Source: Poriferisodalis sp965204195 (GTDB taxonomy: Bacteria > Actinomycetota > Acidimicrobiia > Acidimicrobiales > Poriferisodalaceae). From it: 64,000 nt of DNA. Positions 1-9,225 of this stretch are shown one piece after another. The DNA lies in NCBI RefSeq assembly GCF_965204195.1, contig NZ_OZ241975.1, forward strand, positions 434,001 through 498,000, given 5' to 3'. Every line of letters starts with the position of its first letter. The stretch's first letter is position 1. The notes below the pieces were generated by a model, which did no database searches, had not been told where the DNA came from, and worked only from the letters and a program-made list of their open reading frames with translations. The translations under genes were made by a program, and so were the position numbers.

Positions 1-560
1 CAGGTCGCCAGCTCCGGATGGCGCTCGATCATGTAGGTCGGCGTGAACCAGCCGATCTTGCCGACCGGGCCGAGCAGGCCCGCGTGGTCCACGTTGGCAT
101 CGGCGTTGTCGATGAAGTCGATCACGTTGTGAGCGTGGCCCGACGGCCACACCTCCAGCGATGCACTGATGTCTCCGGTGTTGATCGCAGCCCACTGGGC
201 GTTCTCGTCGATGTCGACGATCTCGACGGCATAGCCGAGCTCGCTCTCGAGCAGCTGCGCAGCGACGGCCACGTTCAAGGTCGAGCCGTTCCACGGATTC
301 GCGGCCAAGGTGATCGTGGTCTGGGAGCCCAGGTCCGGACCCTCATCGGCCGGCATCTCGGCTGGCTCTTCTTCCGCCATCGCCTCGGTGGTGGCGGCCG
401 GCTCCTCGGCTGCGTCGTCGCCGTCGCCGCCGGTGCATGCCGCTGCGAGCAACCCGATGGCTGCAAGCAGCGCAATGAGCAGCTGCCAGCCGCTGAGTCC
501 TCGCTGCTGGCGCAGTCGTGACAGGCGAGTTCGTTCGCCGGATTTGCGTGTTTCGGACAT
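1..560 (-). CDS. Glycine betaine/proline-type ABC transporter substrate-binding lipoprotein (3' end outside window)
   Basis: The minus-strand frame is open from an ATG at 558-560 to the window edge, so only about the first 186 residues are visible. The N-terminus has basic residues, a hydrophobic stretch (residues 25-41) and a lipobox ending LAAAC with Cys42, so it is a lipoprotein precursor. A low-complexity Asp/Glu/Ala linker follows. Then comes an OpuAC-like domain with features such as LAANPWNGS, a VEIVDIDE segment and an EVWPSGHA segment, typical of periplasmic binding proteins for glycine betaine, proline betaine or choline. It would capture an osmolyte outside the membrane for an ABC importer whose other subunits should lie left of the window. 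It is divergent from a choline-sulfatase-like gene, which supports a quaternary-amine substrate. The exact ligand is not shown. Confidence 0.85.
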   Translation of the reverse strand, partial: MSETRKSGERTRLSRLRQQRGLSGWQLLIALLAAIGLLAAACTGGDGDDAAEEPAATTEAMAEEEPAEMPADEGPDLGSQTTITLAANPWNGSTLNVAVAAQLLESELGYAVEIVDIDENAQWAAINTGDISASLEVWPSGHAHNVIDFIDNADANVDHAGLLGPVGKIGWFTPTYMIERHPELAT

Positions 561-770
561 GGGCACCCCCCGGTGTGTGTCTCCCGCCTGTCGCCGGCAG
601 GTGCCGGCAGCCCTCCCCGAGAGCGCTCGGCCCGCCGCCGGTCCGGCTGTCCCAGCCGACCCGGACCAAAACAGGCTATTTAGACGGTTTTCGAAACCTT
701 AGCACGCCCGAAATTGACCTTGACCGCGCGCTGGTGCGCGTTGGGTTCGGGCGGGCGTACTGTTCGACTG
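561..770. promoter_or_regulatory. Divergent intergenic region
   Basis: These 210 bases separate the divergent binding-protein and sulfatase genes and should hold both promoters. The part from about 665 to 720 is clearly more A/T-rich than its surroundings. A GCCGGC-AGGT-GCCGGC inverted repeat lies near 593-608, inside the likely leader of the binding-protein gene. No operator of a known regulator was recognised. Confidence 0.4.
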
Positions 771-2264
771 ATGGCTGCGCCCAACGTTCTGCTCGTGATG
801 GCGGACCAGCTGGCGCCGCATTTCACCGGCACCTACGGCCACCCCGTGGTGCAGACGCCGTCGATGGACTCGCTCGCGGAGCGCGGTGCGCGGTTCGATG
901 CCGCGTACTGCCATTCGCCGCTGTGCGCTCCGTCGCGGTACTCGATGATGACCGGCCGGGCGGCATCGCAGATCGGTGCCTGGGACAACGCGTCGGAGTG
1001 GAGTGCCGCAGCCCCCACCATCGCCCACTGGCTGAACCTGGCGGGCTACCGGACGGTGCTGTCGGGGAAGATGCACTTCGTCGGGCCCGACCAGCTGCAC
1101 GGCTTCAGCCGGCGCCTCACCACCGACATCTACCCGGCGAACTTCGCGTGGACGCCCAACTGGGATGCGGCCGGCGAGCGGATCGGCAAGTGGTACCACA
1201 ACATGGACAGCCTCTCGGGGGCCGGCCAAGCGCTCGCCACCTACCAGATCGACTACGACAACGAGGTCGGCTTCGCCACACGCCGCTGCCTGTACGACCT
1301 GGCGCGCGAACCCGACGACCGCCCGTTCTTCCTGGCGGTGGCGTTCATCCACCCCCACGACCCCTATGTGGCACGGCCCGAGTGGTGGAACCTCTACGAC
1401 CACGACCGGATCGACCTGCCGGGACCGGTGCCCGCCGACTTCGATCCGCACACCGTGCGCATCCGGGCCGGCATCGAGGCCGACACCCGGGGGTGGACCG
1501 AGGAGCAGTGCCGCACCGCCCGCCACGCCTACTACGCCAACACGAGCTACTTCGACTGGTGGCTGGGCGAGCTGCTCGCGGTGCTGGACGAGACCGGCCG
1601 CGCCGACGACACGGTAGTGATCGCCACCGGCGATCACGGCGACATGCTCGGCGACCGGGACTCCTGGTTCAAGATGTCGTTCTTCGAGCGCTCGGCCCGC
1701 GTCCCGTTGGTGATGGCGGGGCCTGACGTCGCTGCGGGCACGGTGCCCAACGTGTGCTCCCTGCTGGATCTGGCCCCCACGCTGATGGATATCGCGGGAG
1801 GTCCGCCGGCTGAGCTGGGCGCACCGCTCGACGGCCGCAGCCTTTGGCCCGCGGCGACCGGGGGCGATGATCCCGTCGACGAGACCGTCGGCGAGTACAT
1901 GGGCGAGCTGACGTCGCATCCCCTGTTCATGATCCGCCGCGGCCGTTACAAGTACATCCACTGCGATACCGACCCGCCGCTGCTGTACGACGTCTCGACC
2001 GATCCGGCAGAGCATCGGAATCTGGCGGGCTCGCCGGAGCTGGCGGATCTGTCGGCTGCGTTCGCCGCGGAGGTCACCCAGCGCTGGGATTCCGCCTCGA
2101 TCCGTGAGCAGGTGCTGGCGTCCCAGCGTGCCCGCCGGGTAGTCCATGCCGCAGCAGCCGAGGGCTGGGACTACTCGCCACCTCGAGACCCGGCCAACGA
2201 GTACATCCGCGACCACATGGACTGGGCCGAAGCCGGCCCCAAGCTCCGCTACCCCATGAGCTAG
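771..2264 (+). CDS. betC: Choline-sulfatase-like type I sulfatase
   Basis: 497-residue alkaline-phosphatase-fold sulfatase. The ATG at 771 is chosen because the family N-terminus (NVLLVMADQ, metal-binding Asp12) follows at once; the open frame upstream looks non-coding. The sulfatase signature C-x-P-S-R is present as CAPSR, with Cys52 to be oxidised to formylglycine, in the choline-sulfatase context SPLCAPSR. A second metal site is seen in ATGDHGDMLGDR. The C-terminal YIRDHMDW...RYP segment matches the C-terminal domain of choline sulfatases. The expected reaction is choline-O-sulfate to choline plus sulfate in the cytoplasm. A maturation enzyme is not visible here. The symbol follows family resemblance; other organic sulfates remain possible. 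The upstream divergent betaine-type transporter supports an osmolyte role. Confidence 0.8.
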   Translation: MAAPNVLLVMADQLAPHFTGTYGHPVVQTPSMDSLAERGARFDAAYCHSPLCAPSRYSMMTGRAASQIGAWDNASEWSAAAPTIAHWLNLAGYRTVLSGKMHFVGPDQLHGFSRRLTTDIYPANFAWTPNWDAAGERIGKWYHNMDSLSGAGQALATYQIDYDNEVGFATRRCLYDLAREPDDRPFFLAVAFIHPHDPYVARPEWWNLYDHDRIDLPGPVPADFDPHTVRIRAGIEADTRGWTEEQCRTARHAYYANTSYFDWWLGELLAVLDETGRADDTVVIATGDHGDMLGDRDSWFKMSFFERSARVPLVMAGPDVAAGTVPNVCSLLDLAPTLMDIAGGPPAELGAPLDGRSLWPAATGGDDPVDETVGEYMGELTSHPLFMIRRGRYKYIHCDTDPPLLYDVSTDPAEHRNLAGSPELADLSAAFAAEVTQRWDSASIREQVLASQRARRVVHAAAAEGWDYSPPRDPANEYIRDHMDWAEAGPKLRYPMS

Positions 2265-2266
2265 CT

Positions 2267-2322
2267 GGGGCCCGAGCGGCCCGTGAGCCCGTATCGAATC
2301 GAACTCGGGAACAAGAGCGGGG
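2267..2322 (+). repeat. Dispersed repeat, copy 1 (variant B)
   Basis: It begins two bases after the sulfatase stop codon. It contains the core GGGCCCGAGCGGCCCGTGAGC-like block and the second block GGGAACAAGAGCGGGG, separated by a CCCGTATC-AAT spacer that is shared only with the copy at the end of ribokinase. The first block can fold as GGGCC-CGAGC-GGCCC. Confidence 0.75.
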
Positions 2323-2476
2323 AACCCGGGCCGCAACGCGGCCGAAACATCTCGGCAACAGCCCCGACCCGCGCTGTGCATCGAGCGGTCACGTCGGGGT
2401 GACTCCCGCGCAACACGCCATTCCTAGCTTCGCTGCATCAGCCACACATCTGGAGCCGAGTCGTAGGAGATTGGCC

Positions 2477-3850
2477 ATGAAACGCAAGCTGTTCCTCATC
2501 GTCGCGGGCGCCCTCGGCGGCCTGTTCCTGTTCGCCGGGCCCGCCGGCGCGCAGGACGACTCGCTGTCCGCCGAGATGGTGCAGGCCGTGATGGACAACC
2601 TGTGGGTGTTCATCGCCGGCGTGCTCGTCTTCCTGATGCAGGCCGGCTTCGCCATGCTCGAGTCGGGCCTCACCCGCTCGAAGAACGTGGCCAACATCAT
2701 GGCCAAGAACCTCGCCGACGCATCCATCGGCATCCTGGCGTTCTTCCTGGTGGGCTACGGGCTGGCCTACGGCGGCGACGGCAACAGTGCGTTCGGCTGG
2801 GGCTCGTTCGCCCTGTCGGGCGTCGACCTGTTCGACATCTCAGAAGGCCTGTCGGGTTCCACCGACTTCTTCTTCCAGGCCGTCTTCGCGGCCACGGCGG
2901 TCACCATCGCCTCGGGCGCCATGGCGGAGCGCACCAAGTTCAGCACCTACCTCATCTTCAGCCTCGTGACCACGGCGATCATCTACCCGATCGTGGTTCA
3001 TTGGACCTGGGGCGGCGGGCTCATCGCCAACATCTCGATCGGCGACGCCGTCTACAGCGACTTCGCAGGCTCCACCATCGTCCACAGCGTGGGCGGCTGG
3101 ATCGCCCTCGTCGGCGCCTGGATGCTCGGGCCTCGCATCGGCAAGTACGCAGCCGACGGCACCTCGCGCACCATTCCGGGCCACAACGTGACGCTCGCCA
3201 TCCTGGGCGTGTTCATCCTGTGGTTCGGCTGGTTCGGCTTCAACCCCGGCTCGGAGCTCGCAGCCGACGAGTTCGTGATGTTCGTGGCGCTGAACACGGT
3301 GCTGGCGGCGTGTGCTGGCACGATCGGTGCGACAGCGCTGAACTGGCTGCGCACCGGCCGGCCCGACGTGCCGATGGCAGGCAACGGCGCGCTGGGCGGC
3401 CTGGTCGGCATCACTGCCGGCTGCGGCACGATGGATCCGTGGGGCGCCATCGTCACCGGCTTCATCGCCGGGCTCATCGTGGTGGGCGTGGTCGGCTTCG
3501 TGGACCGCAAGATGAAGATCGACGATCCGGTCGGTGCCTTCGCCGTCCACGGCGCGGCCGGCATGTGGGGCACGCTGGCCATCGGCCTGTTTGCAACCCA
3601 CGACGATGCGTTCCTGGGCCGTGAGAACGCAGGCCTGTTCTACGGCGGCGGCATCGAGCAGTTGATCGTGCAGTTCCTGATGGTGGTGATCGTGGCCGTG
3701 TGGGTCATTGTGACCTCGATGATCCTGTTCGGGATCCTGAAGGCGACCATCGGGCTGCGAGTGTCGGCGGAGGAGGAAATGGTGGGTCTCGACGTTTCCG
3801 AACACGGGGGCCCAGGTATGGCGCTGGACGACGTGGTTTCGAGCGGCTGA
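2477..3850 (+). CDS. amt: Ammonium transporter, Amt family
   Basis: 457-residue membrane protein with an N-terminal signal peptide (about 1-25, ending AGA) and about 11 hydrophobic segments. The ATG at 2477 follows a good Shine-Dalgarno, TAGGAGA. Amt hallmarks are visible: AGFAMLESGLTRSKN near the start, and the twin pore histidines in HNVTLAILG (His236) and AVHGAAGMWG (His358). It should conduct ammonium or ammonia into the cell when nitrogen is scarce. No PII gene (glnK) follows, although the PII-modifying enzyme GlnD is encoded at 41680. A strong stem-loop ends the unit. Gene and function are clear; regulation by PII is expected from the family, not shown. Confidence 0.95.
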   Translation: MKRKLFLIVAGALGGLFLFAGPAGAQDDSLSAEMVQAVMDNLWVFIAGVLVFLMQAGFAMLESGLTRSKNVANIMAKNLADASIGILAFFLVGYGLAYGGDGNSAFGWGSFALSGVDLFDISEGLSGSTDFFFQAVFAATAVTIASGAMAERTKFSTYLIFSLVTTAIIYPIVVHWTWGGGLIANISIGDAVYSDFAGSTIVHSVGGWIALVGAWMLGPRIGKYAADGTSRTIPGHNVTLAILGVFILWFGWFGFNPGSELAADEFVMFVALNTVLAACAGTIGATALNWLRTGRPDVPMAGNGALGGLVGITAGCGTMDPWGAIVTGFIAGLIVVGVVGFVDRKMKIDDPVGAFAVHGAAGMWGTLAIGLFATHDDAFLGRENAGLFYGGGIEQLIVQFLMVVIVAVWVIVTSMILFGILKATIGLRVSAEEEMVGLDVSEHGGPGMALDDVVSSG

Positions 3851-3899
3851 CACTCGGCCATGGGCTGAGTTGCCCAGCGGCACCATCTCTGCTGTCAGC

Positions 3900-3931
3900 G
3901 GAAGTCCCCGGGTCATCGCCCGGGGACTTCC
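3900..3931 (+). terminator. Stem-loop terminator after amt
   Basis: A perfect 13-bp inverted repeat (GGAAGTCCCCGGG paired with its complement) around a 6-base loop, TCATCG, 50 bases after the amt stop. There is no T-run, which is common for terminators in high-GC actinomycetes. Confidence 0.75.
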
Positions 3932-3950
3932 CGCGTCTAGCTTCGACTTG

Positions 3951-4847
3951 ATGTTCCGGCGGGCGCTCACGAACCTGGCGCGAGGGTTGGCTATGGGGGC
4001 TGCGGATGTTGTGCCGGGGGTGTCTGGTGGGACCGTGGCGCTGCTGCTGGGGATTTATGACCGGCTGGTGGGGCAGATCGCGCACTTGAGCGCTGCGGGG
4101 TCTCAGGCGTTGCGGGGTCGGCTTCGCAGCGCGGTGGCCATGGCTGGGCGAGCCGAGTGGGGGTTTCTTGTTGCTTTGGCGGCGGGAATCGGCGTTGCGA
4201 TCGTGGCTCTTGTTGAGGTGGTGCGGCTGCTGATTGATGAGCAGCCGGTCGGCTTGTCGGCGGCGTTCTTCGGGCTGGTTGCGGTGACCGTGGTGGCTAC
4301 GAGGTCGCAGGTGAGCCGTTGGCGTGCGGGCCTTGCGGTCATCTTTGTGGCGGTGGGGGTGGGGGTGTTCTTGCTGCTGGGGATTCGCGCGGGCAGCGTT
4401 GCCGATCCGGCTGCGGTGGTGATCGTCGGCGCCGGCGCGCTGGCGATCTGCGCCATGATCCTGCCGGGCATCTCCGGGGCGTTCGTGCTGTTGCTGCTGG
4501 GGCTGTACGACCCCATCACCGAAGCGGTATCCGATCGAGACGTCGGCACGGTGGTGCTGTTCGGGCTGGGCGCGGTGATCGGCCTCGCCGTGTTCTCACG
4601 GCTGCTGCAGCGACTGCTGGACCGCTGGCGCGACGCGATGATTGCCGTGCTGATGGGCCTGATGGCCGGTTCGCTGCGGGTGCTGTGGCCCTGGCCGGTG
4701 GGCGACGCCGATTCGGGCGGCTTCGGGAATGCTGCGCTCGGCGCGCCGCCTGCATCCGACCTGGCAGTGGCCGTTATTGCTGCGGTCGCTGCGGGTGCTG
4801 TTGCGGTGGCGCTGTATCGGATGGGCACCCGGCAGGCATCCCCGTAG
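3951..4847 (+). CDS. DUF368 polyprenyl-phosphate translocase (PopT-like)
   Basis: 298-residue polytopic membrane protein. The ATG at 3951 is chosen because the family N-terminus GLAMGAADVVPGVSGGT (residues 12-28) follows directly, and because the amt terminator lies just upstream. A second, related motif AMILPGISGAF sits near residue 172; paired PGxSG motifs in two halves are typical of DUF368. Members of this family have been identified as translocases that return undecaprenyl phosphate across the membrane for cell-wall synthesis. Codon use in the first third is looser (more T and A at third positions) than in the neighbours. The function is by family assignment. Confidence 0.85.
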   Translation: MFRRALTNLARGLAMGAADVVPGVSGGTVALLLGIYDRLVGQIAHLSAAGSQALRGRLRSAVAMAGRAEWGFLVALAAGIGVAIVALVEVVRLLIDEQPVGLSAAFFGLVAVTVVATRSQVSRWRAGLAVIFVAVGVGVFLLLGIRAGSVADPAAVVIVGAGALAICAMILPGISGAFVLLLLGLYDPITEAVSDRDVGTVVLFGLGAVIGLAVFSRLLQRLLDRWRDAMIAVLMGLMAGSLRVLWPWPVGDADSGGFGNAALGAPPASDLAVAVIAAVAAGAVAVALYRMGTRQASP

Positions 4848-4913
4848 GTTCGCCTGGCTGCTGTTTACTGAAACAGTTGCGCTACCGTCCGGCGCTGCTC
4901 ACCTCGGATCTCC

Positions 4914-7709
4914 ATGGCCACTTCTCTCGTCATCGTCGAGTCGCCCGCGAAGGCGCGCACGATCTCGCGCCTGCTGGGCGACGAGTACGTGGTGGAGTCG
5001 TCCGTGGGTCACATCCGCGACCTGCCGCGCAATGCCTCCGAGGTGCCCGCCGCCTACAAGTCAGAGTCGTGGGCGACGCTGGGCGTCAACCCCGACGACG
5101 GCTTCAAGCCGCTCTATGTGGTGACGGCCCGGGATCAGGTGCGGCGCCTCAAGTCGCTGCTGCGCACCGCGGATGAGCTCTACCTCGCGACCGATGAGGA
5201 CCGCGAAGGCGAGGCCATCGCGTGGCACCTGCTCGAGGTGCTGAACCCGCAGATACCGGTACGGCGCATGGTCTTCCACGAGATCACCGCCGCGGCGATC
5301 CGCGATGCCATCGACAACCCCCGCGACCTCGACCGGCGGCTGGTGGACGCGCAGGAAGCTCGGCGCATCTTCGACCGCCTCTACGGATATGAGGTCTCGC
5401 CGGTGCTCTGGCGCAAGGTGGCGCCCCGGCTCTCGGCGGGGCGGGTCCAGAGCGTGGCCAACCGGCTCATCGTGGAGCGCGAGCGGGAGCGGATGGCCTT
5501 CCGGGCCGCCGAGTACTGGAGCATCACCGCCACGCTCGACGCCCAGCCCGGCACCGGTGCCGGTTCGTCTCGCGCCGCGGAGCGGTTCGACGCGTCGCTG
5601 GTGTCGTTGAACGAGCGCCGCATCGCCACCGGTCGCGACTTCGATCAGCAAGGCCAGCTGCGCGCGGACTCCGTGTCGGTGCTCGACGCCGACGCTGCGG
5701 CGTCGCTCGCCGGTGCCTTGACCGGGGCGCAGTTCGCCGTGACCTCGCGCGAATCCAAGCCGTACCGGCGCCGCCCGCCGGCGCCGTTCATCACCTCGAC
5801 GCTGCAGCAGGCGGCCGGTGCCCGGCTGGGCTTCTCCGCCTCACGCACGATGGCCGCCGCTCAGCGGTTGTACGAGAACGGCCGCATCACCTACATGCGC
5901 ACCGACAGCACCACGCTGTCGGGCCAGGCGCTCGGCGCCGCACGGCGGATCGTCGCCGGCCGCTACGGGGCAGACAACCTGCCGCCCAAGCCCCGCATCT
6001 ACACCCGCAAGGTCAAGAACGCCCAAGAGGCGCACGAGGCGATCCGTCCGGCCGGCGAGAGCTGGCCGGCGCCCGGCGGCGTCACCGATCTCGGCGGCGA
6101 CGCCGCCCGGCTGTACGACCTCGTGTGGCAGCGCACGGTGGCCAGCCAGATGATCGATGCAACCGGCGAGACAGTCACGATCAGGCTGGCCGGCACGGCA
6201 GCCTGCGACCTGGCGCCGGCACTGTCGCAAGGCTCGCCGGCGGCCGGGCGCCACAGCGTCGAGCTGTCCGCCGCCGGCACCGTGGTGCGCAGTCCCGGCT
6301 TCCGGCTCGTCTACGCACCGCCGCCGGCCGGTGCCGATGAGGAGCCCGAGCGCATCCTGCCCGACCTCGACGCGGGCGATGCAGCAACGGCGGTGTCGCT
6401 GGAACCTGCCGAGCACCGCACGAGCCCGCCGGCCCGGTTCACCGAGGCGTCGCTGGTGCGGCGGCTCGAGGAGCTGGGCGTCGGCCGGCCCAGCACCTAC
6501 GCCAGCATCATCGAGACCATCCAGGCGCGCGGGTACGTGTGGAAGAAGGGCTCGTCGCTGGTGCCGGCGTTCACCGCATTCGCCACGGTGGGACTGATGG
6601 AGCGGCACTTCGATCACCTGGTCGACTACGCGCTCACCGCCCGCATGGAGGAGGACCTCGACGAGATAGCGAGCGGCGAGCGCGACGCCCAGCCGTGGCT
6701 GACGGCGTTCTACTTCGGCGATGAGGGCGCCGCCACGCCCGAAGCGACCGGCGGCCTGCGCTACCTCGTCTCCGACGACCGGCTGGCAGACATCGACCCA
6801 GCCGAGATCAACAGCATCCCGATCGGTACCGATGCCGACGGCGAGTCGGTGGTGGCGCGGGTGGGACGCTTCGGGCCGTACCTGCGGCGCGGCGATGCCA
6901 CCCGGCCGCTGCCGGACGATCTCGCGCCCGACGAGCTCACCATCGAACGGGCGCTCGAACTGCTCGCCGCGCCCACCGAACGGGTGCTGGGCACCGACCC
7001 GGCAAGCGGCCTCGACATCATCGTGCGGCCCGGGCGCTTCGGGCCGTACGTCTCGGTGGGTCGGCCCGACGAGACCGACGACCGGCCCCGCACAGCCTCG
7101 CTGCTGTCCGCTCAGTCGCCCGAGACCGTGACGCTGGAAGACGCGCTGCAACTGCTGACGCTGCCGCGCGCCGTCGGCGTCGATCCGGCAGACGGCGCCG
7201 AGATCACGGTGCAGAACGGGCGCTTCGGCCCCTATCTCACCAAGGCGCCGGTCGGCGACGCCAAGGCAGAGAACCGCAGCCTCGAATCGGAGGAGCAGCT
7301 CTTCACGCTCACCTTGGACGAGGCGCTGGCGCTGCTCGCCCAGCCCCGCCGCCGCCGGGGCCAGCAGGCGGCCAATGCGGGCCGCGAGATCGGCCAGGAC
7401 CCCGACAGCGGCAAGCCGATGGTGCTGAAGGACGGCCGCTTCGGCCCGTACGTGACCGACGGCGAGTACAACGCGTCGCTGCGCCAGGGCGACGATGCCG
7501 ATACGCTGAGCGTGGAGCGCGCGGCCGAGCTGCTGGCGATGCGGCGTGCCAAAGGCCCGGCGAAGAAGCGTGCGGCCCGGCGCAAGCAGCCCGCCCGGAA
7601 GAAGTCGCCGGCAAAGAAGAAGTCGCCGGCAAAGAAGCGCGCCGCCAAGAAATCGCCCACCCGCAAGCGCGCTGCGAAGAAATCGCCTGCCAAGAAGAAA
7701 CCGGGATAG
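4914..7709 (+). CDS. topA: DNA topoisomerase I (type IA)
   Basis: 931 residues; relaxes negatively supercoiled DNA. The Toprim domain starts at once (IVESPAKA with Glu9, later DEDREGEA). The catalytic tyrosine is Tyr327 in RITYMRTDS. Four C-terminal repeats with GRFGPY motifs replace zinc fingers, as in mycobacterial TopA. The tail (about 880-931) is made of Lys-Lys-Ser-Pro-Ala-type repeats, a DNA-binding, histone-like extension common in actinomycetes. The ATG at 4914 puts the Toprim motif at the usual distance. It stands alone between the DUF368 gene and the MFS-tmk pair, with 34 bases to the latter. Confidence 0.97.
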   Translation: MATSLVIVESPAKARTISRLLGDEYVVESSVGHIRDLPRNASEVPAAYKSESWATLGVNPDDGFKPLYVVTARDQVRRLKSLLRTADELYLATDEDREGEAIAWHLLEVLNPQIPVRRMVFHEITAAAIRDAIDNPRDLDRRLVDAQEARRIFDRLYGYEVSPVLWRKVAPRLSAGRVQSVANRLIVERERERMAFRAAEYWSITATLDAQPGTGAGSSRAAERFDASLVSLNERRIATGRDFDQQGQLRADSVSVLDADAAASLAGALTGAQFAVTSRESKPYRRRPPAPFITSTLQQAAGARLGFSASRTMAAAQRLYENGRITYMRTDSTTLSGQALGAARRIVAGRYGADNLPPKPRIYTRKVKNAQEAHEAIRPAGESWPAPGGVTDLGGDAARLYDLVWQRTVASQMIDATGETVTIRLAGTAACDLAPALSQGSPAAGRHSVELSAAGTVVRSPGFRLVYAPPPAGADEEPERILPDLDAGDAATAVSLEPAEHRTSPPARFTEASLVRRLEELGVGRPSTYASIIETIQARGYVWKKGSSLVPAFTAFATVGLMERHFDHLVDYALTARMEEDLDEIASGERDAQPWLTAFYFGDEGAATPEATGGLRYLVSDDRLADIDPAEINSIPIGTDADGESVVARVGRFGPYLRRGDATRPLPDDLAPDELTIERALELLAAPTERVLGTDPASGLDIIVRPGRFGPYVSVGRPDETDDRPRTASLLSAQSPETVTLEDALQLLTLPRAVGVDPADGAEITVQNGRFGPYLTKAPVGDAKAENRSLESEEQLFTLTLDEALALLAQPRRRRGQQAANAGREIGQDPDSGKPMVLKDGRFGPYVTDGEYNASLRQGDDADTLSVERAAELLAMRRAKGPAKKRAARRKQPARKKSPAKKKSPAKKRAAKKSPTRKRAAKKSPAKKKPG

Positions 7710-7743
7710 CAGGGAGCGTCCGGCTTCTAGCCTGCTGAGTGCC

Positions 7744-9225
7744 ATGGATTCGGACCGCTCGATGCAGTCGTTCGGGGGCTCGGGGGTACCTGACGCCGAC
7801 GCTGAAGCCGTCGACGACCCGGACGCAGGGGCCGAGGCGCCGCAGCCGGGCTTGTTCGCAGCGCCGGGGTTCCTGCGCCTGTGGGTCGCGCAGGTGGTGA
7901 GCTCGTTCGGCGACTGGATCGGGCTGCTCGCCACCATCGAGGTGGCGCGGCGCATCGGCGGCGATCAGCCGGGCTCCGCCATCGCACTGGTGGTGACGGC
8001 GCGGGTGCTGCCGGGCTTCTTCCTGGCATCGGCCGGCGGCATCATCGTGGATCGCTTCAACCGCAAGCGCCTGCTGGTGATCTGCGACATCGTGCGGGCC
8101 AGCGTGCTGCTGACCATCCCGTTCATCGACCGGGTGTGGCTGCTGGTGCTGGCATCGCTGGCGCTGGAGCTGGCCACTTCGCTGTGGAGCCCGGCCAAGG
8201 AGGCGATCGTCCCCAACATCGTGCCCGCCCAGCACCTCACCGCGGCCAACTCGCTGGGCCTGGTGGCCGCGTATGGCACGTTCCCGCTGGGCGCCGGCGC
8301 CTTCGCCCTCATGGCCAAGCTGGGCGAGCTGATCGGCTGGACCGACATAGGCCAGGTGGAGATGTCGCTCGTCCTCGACTCGGCCACCTTCCTCATTGCC
8401 GCAGCGATCATCGCCACGCTGCCGCTGTCGCCGCACATCACCGCAGCGCATCGCAAGCGCGACACCGGTCGCCGCATCGACTGGCGCCAGGGCTTCCGCG
8501 AGCTGCGCGAAGGCTGGGACTTCATCGCCCTCAACCCGCAGGTGCGTGCCGTGCTGGTGGGCCTGGGCACCGGCATGATCGGCGGCGGCATGCTCGTACC
8601 GCTGGGAGCGGTCTTCAACGACGAGGTGCTGGGTGCCGGCAGCGCCGGCTTCAGCTCGATCCTGGTGGCGATGGGCCTGGGCGTCGGCGGCGGGGTGGCG
8701 CTGGTGACGCTGCTGCAGAGCGCCGCGAACTACCTCGGCCGCCAGTCCGCGCTTGCCGCGGAGGGGCGCGCCCGGCTCTTTGTGTTCTCGGTGTTCCTCG
8801 CCGGTGCCTCGCTGATGTTTGCCGCCTCGGTGTCCATCACGCTGCTGGTGCTGGCTGGGGTGCTGCTGCTGGGGCTGGCGGCCGGCTCGGTGTACGTCAC
8901 CGGGCTGACGCTGCTGCACGAGAACGTGGAGGAGGTGCTGCGCGGGCGGGTCTTCGCGGCCATGTACACGCTGGTGCGCTTCTGCCTGCTGATCTCGATG
9001 GCGGCTGGGGGCTTCCTGTCGGACGGCTTCCAGTGGCTCTTCGAGGTTGCGTTCGACAACGAGATCCGCGTCGGCGACTCGGTGCTCGCGCTGCCCGGGG
9101 TGAGGGGAGCGCTGTGGCTGGGTGCTCTGTTGATCCTGATGGCAGGCGTGCTGGCCGCCCTGTCGCTGCGCAGCCGGCAGGGCGAGGGGCGCCGGGCACC
9201 GCAGGCCGCGGGGGACAGCTCATGA
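7744..9225 (+). CDS. Major facilitator superfamily transporter
   Basis: 493 residues. After a hydrophilic acidic N-terminal tail (about 40 residues), a 12-helix MFS fold follows, with the loop motif GGIIVDRFNRKR between helices 2 and 3. It resembles the MFS_3 exporter group (EntS/macrolide-efflux-like). The substrate is not predictable. It overlaps tmk by 4 bases (ATGA), so the two are co-translated. The ATG at 7744 is the first start compatible with the topA stop upstream; ATG 7765, seven codons downstream (MQSFGG), is an alternative. Confidence 0.85.
   Translation: MDSDRSMQSFGGSGVPDADAEAVDDPDAGAEAPQPGLFAAPGFLRLWVAQVVSSFGDWIGLLATIEVARRIGGDQPGSAIALVVTARVLPGFFLASAGGIIVDRFNRKRLLVICDIVRASVLLTIPFIDRVWLLVLASLALELATSLWSPAKEAIVPNIVPAQHLTAANSLGLVAAYGTFPLGAGAFALMAKLGELIGWTDIGQVEMSLVLDSATFLIAAAIIATLPLSPHITAAHRKRDTGRRIDWRQGFRELREGWDFIALNPQVRAVLVGLGTGMIGGGMLVPLGAVFNDEVLGAGSAGFSSILVAMGLGVGGGVALVTLLQSAANYLGRQSALAAEGRARLFVFSVFLAGASLMFAASVSITLLVLAGVLLLGLAAGSVYVTGLTLLHENVEEVLRGRVFAAMYTLVRFCLLISMAAGGFLSDGFQWLFEVAFDNEIRVGDSVLALPGVRGALWLGALLILMAGVLAALSLRSRQGEGRRAPQAAGDSS

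Noticed and set aside
5841..7955. 704-codon open frame antisense to topA
   Set aside because: Shadow of topA; Arg/Leu/Gly-rich without motifs.
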